The translations under genes were made by a program, and so were the position numbers. Positions 1-5,178 of a stretch of 5,178 nucleotides of DNA are shown one piece after another (the stretch's first letter is position 1; every line of letters starts with the position of its first letter). The notes beneath the pieces were generated by a model. The model did no database searches and was not told the DNA's origin. It saw only the letters and a program-made list of their open reading frames with translations. Source of the stretch: Nitrospinota bacterium. GTDB lineage: Bacteria; UBA8248. The stretch is taken from the NCBI GenBank assembly GCA_003506735.1, contig DNYS01000233.1, positions 874-6,051 on the forward strand, given 5' to 3'.

Positions 1-876
1 CGCGGCGCGGCGGATATGAAGGGCGCACTCGCCTCGGTCCTGGGCGCGTTCAAGGCCATTCGCGACCAGAGGGTCAAAATCCCCGGCACGCTGACCTGGG
101 TCCTCCTATCGGACGGCGAGCACGGGGATCAGAACGGCGCGGCGGAACTCGCCGGGCGGGGCATCCTGAAAAATATCGGCGGCGACATGGTCCTGTACAC
201 CGAATCGACATCCAACAACATCATCCGCTCGTTCAAGGGCCGGATATTCTTCGAGGTCAAGGTGCGCGGGCGCTCGGTCCACGTGAGCGTCCCCGAAAAG
301 GGGATCAACGCCATCGAGAAAATGGCCCGGATCGTGGAAACCTTCAAGGCGGAGCTCCTCGGCGCGGCGCCCCATCCCTTCCTCGGGCCATGCACACTGA
401 CCTTCTCGACGATTCAGGGCGGCTCGGCTGTGAACGTCGTGGGTGGCCGGTGCAGCGGCACCTTCGACGTGCGGATGGTGCCCGGCCAGACATCGGCGGG
501 GGTGCTGGAAACGCTTCGGGGGGTTATCGCCGAAATGAAAAAAGAGGACCCGGAACTCGACGCCTCGCTCGACATAATCCCCCACGGTGCGAGGGAGGTC
601 ACCGAAGTCGGCGAGAACGAGCCCGTGGTCCGCCTGATGGAAAAAGTCGTCCCCGCCGTTCGCGGGAGGCCCAACAAGTTTCTGCCGGGCATCGAGTCGC
701 CCGGGGCGCTGCGCCTGTTCATCGATAATGGGACGCCGGGGATTTTCTTCGGGCCGGGCGAGTTTATCTCCGAAGCCCACCTGCCAAACGAGCGCGTGCC
801 CGTGCAGAATTTGATCGACGCGGCGGGCATGTTCGCCACCGCCGCGCGGGCCGTCTGCGGCCACGAGCCTTTTTAG
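1..876 (+). CDS. M20-family metallopeptidase/amidohydrolase, 3' part (start lies upstream)
   Basis: The frame is open from base 1, so the N-terminal part, with the first metal-binding His, lies outside the window; 291 codons are visible. M20 enzymes (ArgE/DapE, carboxypeptidase G2, aminoacylase types) are di-zinc hydrolases that cleave amide bonds of acylated amino acids or small peptides in the cytoplasm. Counting from the first codon, the visible family marks are: GAADMKG with the metal-bridging Asp at 5; DGEHG at 38-42 with a metal-ligand Glu at 40; TES with the third-metal-site Glu at 68; a lid/dimerisation domain at about 76-190 containing VHVSVP (His94), GGSAVNVV and DVRMVPG; and the closing EAHLPNERV with His260. 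The canonical DEExG general-base Glu is Gly39 here. The family call is safe; the substrate cannot be told. The ATG at 16 falls inside the DMKG motif and is not the start. Confidence 0.9.
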   Translation, partial: RGAADMKGALASVLGAFKAIRDQRVKIPGTLTWVLLSDGEHGDQNGAAELAGRGILKNIGGDMVLYTESTSNNIIRSFKGRIFFEVKVRGRSVHVSVPEKGINAIEKMARIVETFKAELLGAAPHPFLGPCTLTFSTIQGGSAVNVVGGRCSGTFDVRMVPGQTSAGVLETLRGVIAEMKKEDPELDASLDIIPHGAREVTEVGENEPVVRLMEKVVPAVRGRPNKFLPGIESPGALRLFIDNGTPGIFFGPGEFISEAHLPNERVPVQNLIDAAGMFATAARAVCGHEPF

Positions 877-902
877 CGCCCCATACTCTTCAAGCGCAGG
901 GG

Positions 903-957
903 AATGCCTCTCCAGTTTCACATTGACCATAGTAAAGAAAAAAGGCATTATTTTTTT
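903..957 (+). terminator. Possible intrinsic terminator after the M20 gene
   Basis: AATGCCT (903-909) can pair with AGGCATT (943-949). An inner TTTC/GAAA pair (916-919 with 937-940) lies in the long loop. A run of seven T follows at 951-957. The stem-then-T-tract order fits a Rho-independent terminator 27 bases after the stop codon. The stem is only moderately GC-rich and the loop is large, so it could be fortuitous. Confidence 0.4.
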
Positions 958-980
958 ATTCTGTTATCGTAGGTTGTTCG

Positions 981-1009
981 TTTTCAGGCCGACGTGGTGC
1001 CCAGATAAT
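981..1009 (+). promoter_or_regulatory. Candidate sigma70-type promoter for the permease operon
   Basis: TTTTCA (981-986) matches the -35 consensus at 4 of 6 bases. After a 17-base spacer, GATAAT (1004-1009) matches the -10 consensus at 5 of 6. Transcription would start near 1016, about 35 bases before the first permease. It lies just after the terminator-like hairpin, so the permeases may form a unit separate from the M20 gene. No experimental support is available. Confidence 0.4.
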
Positions 1010-1051
1010 TTCGGGATCGCACAATCCATTTAGCTTTTTGAGGGCAGTTTT

Positions 1052-1987
1052 ATGCGCGCCTTTATCATCCGCGGTCTGCTGCAAAGTCTGATCGTCCTGT
1101 GGATAGTCCTCCTCATTGTCTTCTTGATGCTTCACATGACGGGGGACCCAGCCGACGTCATGATGCCCGAGGAGGCCACCCTAGAAGAAGTTGCCGCGTT
1201 TAACAAAGAAATGGGCTTCGATAAGCCGATCTACGTCCAATACTTCAATTTCCTGTTCGGCCACGAAAAGAATCTGGGAGTTTTGAGGGGCGACTTCGGA
1301 AATTCATTCTACCACAATGTCCCCGCCATGGGCCTTGTCACCGAGCGCATTCCCGCCACGGTAATCCTCGCCGTCGTTGCCCTTCTCGTGGGGCTTGTGA
1401 TCGCCATCCCTGCGGGGATCCTCTCGGCCGTTTACCGTAAAACCTGGATCGACCATTTCAGTTCGGTTTTGTCGATGGCGGGCCAGTCCATCCCAAACTT
1501 TTGGCTGGGCCTTATGCTCATCATCTTATTCTCAGAGATTCTCGGGTGGTTTCCGACGTCGGGCTACCGGGAGGCGAAGAGTGTCGTCCTGCCGGCGCTT
1601 GCCGCTGGATTATACGCCACAGCCCGCATCATGCGGATGATGCGCTCGACGCTGCTCGAGGTGATGGCCCAGGATTTTGTGAATACGGCGCGCTCGAAGG
1701 GACTCACCGAGGCCCTGGTCATCGGCCGCCACGCCCTGAAGAACGCAGCGATTCCCGTCGTCACCATCATCGGCCTTGAACTGGGTGGCCTGCTCAGCGG
1801 GACGGTGGTTGTCGAGGTCGTCTTTTCTTGGCCAGGGGTAGGCTGGCTGGTGGTGGAATCCATCATGGCCAACGACTATCCGGTGGTCCAGGCTGCGGTG
1901 GCCCTGCTTTCGTTCATGTTCGTGGGCGTGAACCTCAGTGTGGACATCCTCTATGCGTGGCTCGATCCGCGCATTTCATACAGTTAG
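1052..1987 (+). CDS. ABC importer permease, DppB/OppB type
   Basis: This is an inner-membrane permease of the peptide/opine/nickel (PepT) class of ABC importers, and it should pair with the next gene product to form the channel. Its 311 residues are the usual length for DppB-like proteins. Residues 9-29 are the first membrane helix, followed by the long periplasmic segment with GDPAD (31-35) and GDFGNSF (80-86) typical of the B subunit. More hydrophobic segments lie at about 103-127, 150-167, 178-190, 232-256 and 278-303. The cytoplasmic EAA loop, which contacts the ATPase, runs from Glu203 to Pro235 and contains TARSKGL (212-218) with the conserved Gly217 and RHALKNAAIP. GAGGG at 1040-1044, seven bases before the ATG, supports the start. 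The substrate (di/oligopeptide, glutathione, opine or another) cannot be read from the permease alone. Confidence 0.95.
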   Translation: MRAFIIRGLLQSLIVLWIVLLIVFLMLHMTGDPADVMMPEEATLEEVAAFNKEMGFDKPIYVQYFNFLFGHEKNLGVLRGDFGNSFYHNVPAMGLVTERIPATVILAVVALLVGLVIAIPAGILSAVYRKTWIDHFSSVLSMAGQSIPNFWLGLMLIILFSEILGWFPTSGYREAKSVVLPALAAGLYATARIMRMMRSTLLEVMAQDFVNTARSKGLTEALVIGRHALKNAAIPVVTIIGLELGGLLSGTVVVEVVFSWPGVGWLVVESIMANDYPVVQAAVALLSFMFVGVNLSVDILYAWLDPRISYS

Positions 1988-2007
1988 CTTAGGCGAAGGG
2001 CAGGATT

Positions 2008-2943
2008 ATGGCCATTGACAAGACGATAAACGCTGGCACCTCCCTCAACGCCGCTCCAGATGTGGACGAGCAGGGTCCCACGGAATGGCAGCTGGCGCTG
2101 CGTGAACTTTTGAAACGGCCTCCGGCGCTCTTTGGCGTTTTTACTGTCGTAATGGCGATCTTGTGGGCCCTCCTGCCCGGCCTCTTCTCGCCTCTCGACC
2201 CCCTGAACCAGGACTTGGAGCGTTACCTGAAGCCCCCGGGTTTTGTGGACACAGCGGGCAACACCTATTGGCTCGGCACGGACCAGCTCGGGCGCGACAT
2301 TGTGAGTCGAGTCATCTGGGGCGCGCGCGTATCGCTCACTGTGGGCTTCGCTGCCGTCTTTATCAGCGGTTTCATCGGGATTACAATGGGGCTCGTTGCG
2401 GGCTACTTCGGCGGCAAGATAGACGCCGTCATCAGCCGGATTGTGGACGCCGTGCTCGCGATCCCGTTCGTTCTTCTCGCGATAGCCATCATTGCGATCC
2501 TGGGGGCGAGCCTCCAGAACATCGTCCTCGCCATCGCGCTCAGAACGTGGACCGTCTACACGAGGGTGGTGCGGGGGGAGGTGTTCGCTTTAAAAGAGAC
2601 CGACATGGTCACGGGGGCGAAATCCGCCGGTGCCAGCACCCTCCGGATCATGCTCATTTACCTTCTTCCCAATGTATTTTCCTCCTGTATCGTGGTGGCT
2701 ACCATCTATCTGGGCCGCATGATCATCATCGAATCCTCTTTTTCCTTCCTGGGTATGGGCGTGCCCCCCCCGACCCCGACCTGGGGCGGGATGCTCTCCG
2801 ATGGCCGCGGATTCCTCGACACCTCCTGGTGGCTCACCCTCTTTCCAGGAATCGCCCTGACGCTCACTGTGCTGGGCGTCAATCTCTTGGGGGACTGGCT
2901 TCGGGATGTGCTCGATCCCAGGATGAAGCGCCTGGACGACTAG
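2008..2943 (+). CDS. ABC importer permease, DppC/OppC type
   Basis: This is the second membrane subunit of the same importer, 20 bases after the first permease and so co-transcribed with it. AAGGG (1996-2000), seven bases before the ATG, acts as ribosome binding site. A polar cytoplasmic N-terminus (1-38) leads into a first helix at about 40-60, the OppC N-terminal region. The family signature WLGTDQLGRDIVSRVIWGAR lies at 88-107. Further membrane segments are at about 109-131, 149-166, 170-180, 223-242 and 276-297. The EAA loop runs from Glu191 to Pro221, with GAKSAGAS (203-210, conserved Gly208) and LPN at its end. The length of 311 is normal, and the C-terminal WLRDVLDPR is typical of DppC proteins. 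No ATPase gene follows, although dppD/dppF-like genes commonly do. Confidence 0.95.
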   Translation: MAIDKTINAGTSLNAAPDVDEQGPTEWQLALRELLKRPPALFGVFTVVMAILWALLPGLFSPLDPLNQDLERYLKPPGFVDTAGNTYWLGTDQLGRDIVSRVIWGARVSLTVGFAAVFISGFIGITMGLVAGYFGGKIDAVISRIVDAVLAIPFVLLAIAIIAILGASLQNIVLAIALRTWTVYTRVVRGEVFALKETDMVTGAKSAGASTLRIMLIYLLPNVFSSCIVVATIYLGRMIIIESSFSFLGMGVPPPTPTWGGMLSDGRGFLDTSWWLTLFPGIALTLTVLGVNLLGDWLRDVLDPRMKRLDD

Positions 2944-2959
2944 CGCGCCCGCTGGCGTG
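2944..2959 (+). other. Small stem-loop immediately after the permease stop codon
   Basis: CGCGCC (2944-2949) pairs with GGCGTG (2954-2959), including one G-T wobble, around a CGCT loop. It starts on the base after the TAG. No T-tract follows, so it is not a standard intrinsic terminator. It could stabilise the 3' end of the permease transcript or be chance in GC-rich DNA. Confidence 0.25.
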
Positions 2960-2961
2960 AT

Positions 2962-3075
2962 TGAGCTGCCCCTGATAGTTGTGACCAGCTCTCCAGAAAC
3001 CGGTCCAAGCTGAATGAATTGATGGCAGTATCAAAGGGTTTCACGGGGAGTGGAACAACTATTGGGGGTAGGTCA
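2962..3075. repeat. MITE-like inverted-repeat element, copy 1
   Basis: The left arm begins TGAGCTGCCCC at 2962 and the right arm ends GGGGGTAGGTCA at 3075. Over the outer 21 bases, the left arm matches the reverse complement of the right arm at 17 positions. With single-base gaps the similarity continues inward to about 3000, through the shared words CCA, CTC and GAAACC, giving arms of about 38 bases and a middle of about 35. Its TG...CA ends resemble those of several insertion-sequence families, including IS3. There is no transposase and I see no clear target duplication. It occupies most of the gap between the second permease and the SDR. Alignment was by eye. Confidence 0.55.
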
Positions 3076-3094
3076 CAGATACCTTGGGGGACCG

Positions 3095-3865
3095 ATGGAA
3101 AATATGCGCTTTGACTTCTCGGGCCAGGTGGCCGTGATCACCGGAGGCGCCCAAGCAATTTGCCGGGGGGTAGCAATTGCGTTCGGGAAAGCGCGTGCCA
3201 GGGTCTTCATTTTGGATATCAATGAGACAGGCGGCGAGTCGGCCGCCGAGGCCATCCGGCAAGGAGGTGGCAGCGCCATGTTCGTCCAGTGTGACGTGGC
3301 GGGGGCGCGTTCAGTTCAGGGGGCCTTCTCCCGCGTCCGCGATCAGGTGGGGCGTATCGACATTTTGGTGAACGGGGTGGGCGGGTTCAGGGGGTTCCGA
3401 TTTTTGTCCGAGTATTCCGAGGAGGAATGGGATCGCACCATCGACCTCAATCTCAAGAGCGTTTTTCTCTGCTCGAAAGCCGCGATACCTCTCCTGACAC
3501 GTGGAAAAAGTGGGCGCATCATCAACATCGGTTCCATAGCAGGGCAGACCGTGATGAAACACGCTGATCCGGGCCCCTATTCAGCGGCCAAGGCGGGCGT
3601 TCATGCCCTCACACGGACCCTCGCTTTTGAACTGGGAAGAGACGGAATCACCGTGAACACCGTCGCTCCGGCCACCACCGCCACAGAGCGGGCCCTCTTA
3701 AACCGTGGCGAGGAACAGATGGCGGAGATCGCGGCAAGCGCCCCCCTCCGCCGAGTGGCCGAAATCGAAGACACGGTGGGGTTTGTTCTTTTTCTCGCCA
3801 CTTCCGAGGCAGGGTTCCTCACGGGCCAGACCATATCCGTCAATGGCGGTCGTCTAATGATATAG
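3095..3865 (+). CDS. Short-chain dehydrogenase/reductase with altered nucleotide-binding motif
   Basis: This is a 256-residue classical SDR: a cytoplasmic NAD(P)-dependent oxidoreductase of alcohols, sugars or keto groups. Numbering is from the ATG at 3095. Catalytic residues are present: Asn119 (in LNLKS), Ser147 (in INIGSIAG), Tyr162 and Lys166 (in YSAAK). Asp41 at the end of the second strand suggests NAD(H) preference, and CDV at 66-68 is typical. The glycine-rich TGxxxGxG motif is instead TGGAQAIC (16-23), with Ala21 and Cys23 where glycines belong. NNAG is NGVGG (93-97), and the usual PG after the active site is Pro192-Ala193. An upstream in-frame GTG at 3050 would add 15 residues encoded by the repeat element, so it is rejected. 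ATG 3104 is the alternative start. GGGGGA at 3086-3091 is a close-spaced ribosome binding site. The substrate is unknown. Confidence 0.9.
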   Translation: MENMRFDFSGQVAVITGGAQAICRGVAIAFGKARARVFILDINETGGESAAEAIRQGGGSAMFVQCDVAGARSVQGAFSRVRDQVGRIDILVNGVGGFRGFRFLSEYSEEEWDRTIDLNLKSVFLCSKAAIPLLTRGKSGRIINIGSIAGQTVMKHADPGPYSAAKAGVHALTRTLAFELGRDGITVNTVAPATTATERALLNRGEEQMAEIAASAPLRRVAEIEDTVGFVLFLATSEAGFLTGQTISVNGGRLMI

Positions 3866-3916
3866 CGGCCTTAGGAATCATCCTTATCGATGCGGGTTGA
3901 CCCGTCGTTTCTCGGG

Positions 3917-3936
3917 CTTCGCTCCGCTTCGCCTTT
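3917..3936. repeat. Two imperfect 10-base GCTTCG tandem units
   Basis: GCTTCGCTCC is followed directly by GCTTCGCCTT inside the gap between the two dehydrogenase genes. TTCG recurs just downstream. This is a short low-complexity stretch within the possible copy-2 element; no function is apparent. Confidence 0.4.
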
Positions 3937-3956
3937 CGTCCACATGCTTCGAGGAC

Positions 3957-3993
3957 TCTCATAGGGAGTGATACAATTATTGGGGGCAGGTTA
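3957..3993. repeat. Right arm of the repeat family, copy 2
   Basis: This 37-base segment aligns without gaps to 3039-3075, the right arm of copy 1, at 29 of 37 positions. Seven of the eight differences are transitions. It shares GGGAGTG, ACAA, TATTGGGGG and AGGT. A left partner is only weakly suggested at 3898-3906, where TGACCCGTC resembles TGACCTGCC, so this may be a truncated element. It sits 46 bases before the hydroxyacid dehydrogenase start. Confidence 0.65.
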
Positions 3994-4011
3994 ATTTTGT
4001 TAATTTTTTTT
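3991..4011 (+). promoter_or_regulatory. AT-rich leader before the hydroxyacid dehydrogenase gene
   Basis: TTAATTTTG (3991-3999) is repeated at once as TTAATTTT (4000-4007) and runs into an eight-T tract. This is a sharp AT-rich island in GC-rich DNA. It may belong to a promoter or upstream element, but I find no convincing -35/-10 pair in it. Confidence 0.3.
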
Positions 4012-4027
4012 CGGCACCTTAAAACAT

Positions 4028-4034
4028 GAAAGGG
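4028..4034 (+). promoter_or_regulatory. Ribosome binding site of the hydroxyacid dehydrogenase
   Basis: GAAAGGG ends five bases before the ATG at 4040. It is what fixes the start of the last gene, since the protein begins directly with the first strand (TRIYVPQPIP) expected for the family. Confidence 0.6.
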
Positions 4035-4039
4035 CAATC

Positions 4040-5062
4040 ATGACCAGGATTTATGTGCCTCAGCCAATCCCGGAGGTCGCCGCTTCTAAGCTCAACAAGC
4101 TGGGCGAGGTGACTACGTATCCCCATGTTGATCGCATGATTCCAGAATCAGAGCTGCTAGAAGCTGTGCGCGACAAACATATTCTTTTTGGCATAGGGGA
4201 GATTCCCTTTAACGAGCGAGTGTTCGACGCGGCAAAAGAGCTGAAATTTGTCTCTGTCATGCATGGGTCCGCGAAATTTATTGATTTTGCGGCTGCGACG
4301 CGCCGCAATATTCCGGTCTCGGGGCAAAAAAGCATGACGCAAAAAACAACCGCAGAATTCACATTCGCACTTTTGATGGCGACAGCATGGCGATTGCCGG
4401 AGGCGGATACATTCCTCCGCGAGGATCGCTGGCGACAGAATCAATCGATGGCATTCATGGGTACGCGCCTCTTCGGCAAGACACTCGGGATCGTCGGGAT
4501 GGGCCGGATCGGACAACTTGTCGCCCGTAAAGCCGCCGCTTGCGATATGCGCATTACATACAACAAGCGCACCCCCCTCAGCCCGGCGGAGGAATTTGTT
4601 CTCGGTTCAGCTGAATTCCGATCCCTCGACGATTTATTTGTCGAATCGGATTTCATCGCATTAACCCCGGCGCTCACCAAAGACACCGTGGGTCTCATCG
4701 ATGAACGGCTCATCTCTCTCATGAAGCCGAGCGCCATTCTGATTAACACTTCGCGCGGACCCATTTTGGATGAGGCGGCTCTAGAGAAAGCTCTGAGAGA
4801 AAAACGAATTCGGGGCGCCGGGCTGGACGTCTATCAGACCGAGGTTCCCGAACCAAATCCAGGGCCGATATCGGGGCTCAAGTCTCTGCCCAATGTTGTT
4901 CTGACACCGCACATGGGCAGCGCTGGCCGCGAGACGCGCGAGGAGATGGCTTTGCGCACGGTGATGAATATCGAGCGCTTCCTCGCCGGCGAGCGCCCGT
5001 ATGACGTCTTCAACCCCGAAATTTATGGCGAGGCGGCCATCACGGACGAGGTCATCGGATAA
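4040..5062 (+). CDS. D-isomer-specific 2-hydroxyacid dehydrogenase (glyoxylate/hydroxypyruvate reductase-like)
   Basis: This is a 340-residue cytoplasmic enzyme that interconverts 2-keto acids and D-2-hydroxy acids with a nicotinamide cofactor; the length is normal for the family. The split substrate domain covers about 1-110 and 300-340, with the NAD-binding domain between. GMGRIG (153-158) is the dinucleotide motif. The catalytic triad is complete: Arg239 in NTSRGPILDE, Glu268 in LDVYQTE and His291 in TPHMGSA. After the second Rossmann strand the sequence is YNKRT (174-178), with basic residues and no acidic one, suggesting NADP(H) preference. Glu268 is followed by Val, not the usual Pro. 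The 5' part is visibly less GC-rich than the permease and M20 genes. Repeat copies 2 and 3 flank it, so it may be transcribed separately. The exact substrate (glyoxylate, hydroxypyruvate or another keto acid) is not determined. Confidence 0.93.
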   Translation: MTRIYVPQPIPEVAASKLNKLGEVTTYPHVDRMIPESELLEAVRDKHILFGIGEIPFNERVFDAAKELKFVSVMHGSAKFIDFAAATRRNIPVSGQKSMTQKTTAEFTFALLMATAWRLPEADTFLREDRWRQNQSMAFMGTRLFGKTLGIVGMGRIGQLVARKAAACDMRITYNKRTPLSPAEEFVLGSAEFRSLDDLFVESDFIALTPALTKDTVGLIDERLISLMKPSAILINTSRGPILDEAALEKALREKRIRGAGLDVYQTEVPEPNPGPISGLKSLPNVVLTPHMGSAGRETREEMALRTVMNIERFLAGERPYDVFNPEIYGEAAITDEVIG

Positions 5063-5070
5063 TCAAAAAG

Positions 5071-5152
5071 TGACCTGCCATGTGCTCCACAATAATTGAA
5101 TCCCATGTAGAATGAACTTATGTCATTATGGGGGATCTTCCTCCGCAGGTAA
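5071..5152. repeat. Palindromic repeat element, copy 3
   Basis: TGACCTGC (5071-5078) is opposed by GCAGGTAA (5145-5152), a 7 of 8 inverted match. Inside, CAATAATTG (5090-5098) is the reverse complement of the family core. ATCCCAT (5100-5106) pairs with ATGGGGGAT (5128-5136) apart from two extra G. AATGA (5111-5115) pairs with TCATT (5123-5127) around a seven-base loop. Both arms carry about 8-10 extra bases between the end motif and the C/G-rich core compared with copies 1 and 2. It begins eight bases after the dehydrogenase stop. No T-tract follows, so a terminator is unlikely. Confidence 0.5.
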
Positions 5153-5168
5153 ACGGTTAAGAATTCTC

Positions 5169-5174
5169 TTGACA
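5169..5174 (+). promoter_or_regulatory. Consensus -35 box at the window edge
   Basis: TTGACA is a perfect -35 hexamer. Any matching -10 box would lie beyond the last base, so a promoter for the next gene is possible but cannot be confirmed. Confidence 0.25.
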
Positions 5175-5178
5175 GGTC

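Noticed and set aside
106..948. 280-codon open frame on the minus strand opposite the M20 gene
   Set aside because: The plus strand carries clear M20 motifs over the same bases. The minus product is rich in Arg, Gly, Pro and His with no recognisable domain, as expected from antisense of GC-rich coding DNA.
2163..2960. 265-codon plus-strand frame inside the DppC-type gene
   Set aside because: It is out of frame with a complete permease showing all family motifs. Its product is Arg/His/Pro-rich without membrane segments.
2963..2991. GAGCTG/CAGCTC inverted pair as a terminator
   Set aside because: The stem has six pairs around a 17-base loop and no T-tract. The same bases are better explained as the left arm of repeat copy 1.
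3050..3094. Upstream GTG start giving the SDR 15 extra residues
   Set aside because: The added codons lie in the repeat arm, whose similarity to copy 2 is in non-coding DNA. SDR homology begins right after ATG 3095.
3840..4037. 65-codon minus-strand frame across the gap between the two dehydrogenase genes
   Set aside because: It runs from the dehydrogenase leader through the repeat arm into the SDR 3' end, has no ribosome binding site that I can see and resembles no known protein. A relic of an insertion-sequence gene cannot be excluded.
5071..5152. Copy 3 palindrome as a Rho-independent terminator
   Set aside because: The stem is interrupted and is followed by GATCTTCCTCCG, not a T-run.
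2962..5152. Repeat copies as a CRISPR array
   Set aside because: Copies are hundreds of bases apart, differ in length and carry inserts; there is no regular repeat-spacer pattern.

Overview
The window is a GC-rich stretch of bacterial DNA with five tightly packed plus-strand genes and no gene on the minus strand. From 5' to 3' they are: the 3' part of an M20-family metallopeptidase/amidohydrolase; the two membrane permeases of a DppB/DppC-type (peptide/opine/nickel family) ABC importer; a short-chain dehydrogenase/reductase (SDR); and a D-isomer-specific 2-hydroxyacid dehydrogenase. Shine-Dalgarno-like sequences, high GC and the catabolic gene mix suggest a free-living, probably uncultivated Gram-negative heterotroph (proteobacterial, Tectomicrobia-like or similar). 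Nothing in the window fixes the taxon.

Layout. Positions 1-876 hold the M20 enzyme, whose start lies upstream of the window. Positions 877-1051 form a 175-base gap with a terminator-like hairpin plus T-tract, then a plausible sigma70-type promoter and a good ribosome binding site. Positions 1052-1987 and 2008-2943 are the permease pair, 20 bases apart and certainly co-transcribed. Positions 3095-3865 are the SDR and 4040-5062 the hydroxyacid dehydrogenase. No gene-free stretch exceeds 300 bases, and I see no tRNA, rRNA, CRISPR array or transposase gene.

A plausible shared role, by inference, is uptake of a small amide- or peptide-like compound through the importer, hydrolysis by the M20 enzyme, and oxidation or reduction of the released hydroxy or keto acid by the two dehydrogenases. 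The substrate-binding protein and the ATPases of the importer are not in the window.

The most interesting structure is not a gene. All three gaps after the second permease contain members of one degenerate repeat family, with ends resembling TGACCTGCC...GGCAGGTCA and a core like CAATTATTGGGGG. The first copy (2962-3075) is a roughly 114-base element with long inverted arms and TG/CA ends. The second is a right arm that closely matches the first. The third (5071-5152) is an imperfect palindrome carrying insertions. They look like miniature inverted-repeat elements or insertion-sequence remnants, though a regulatory role is not excluded. Two enzymes also carry unusual active-site changes: the M20 protein lacks the usual general-base Glu, and the SDR has lost two glycines of its nucleotide-binding motif.
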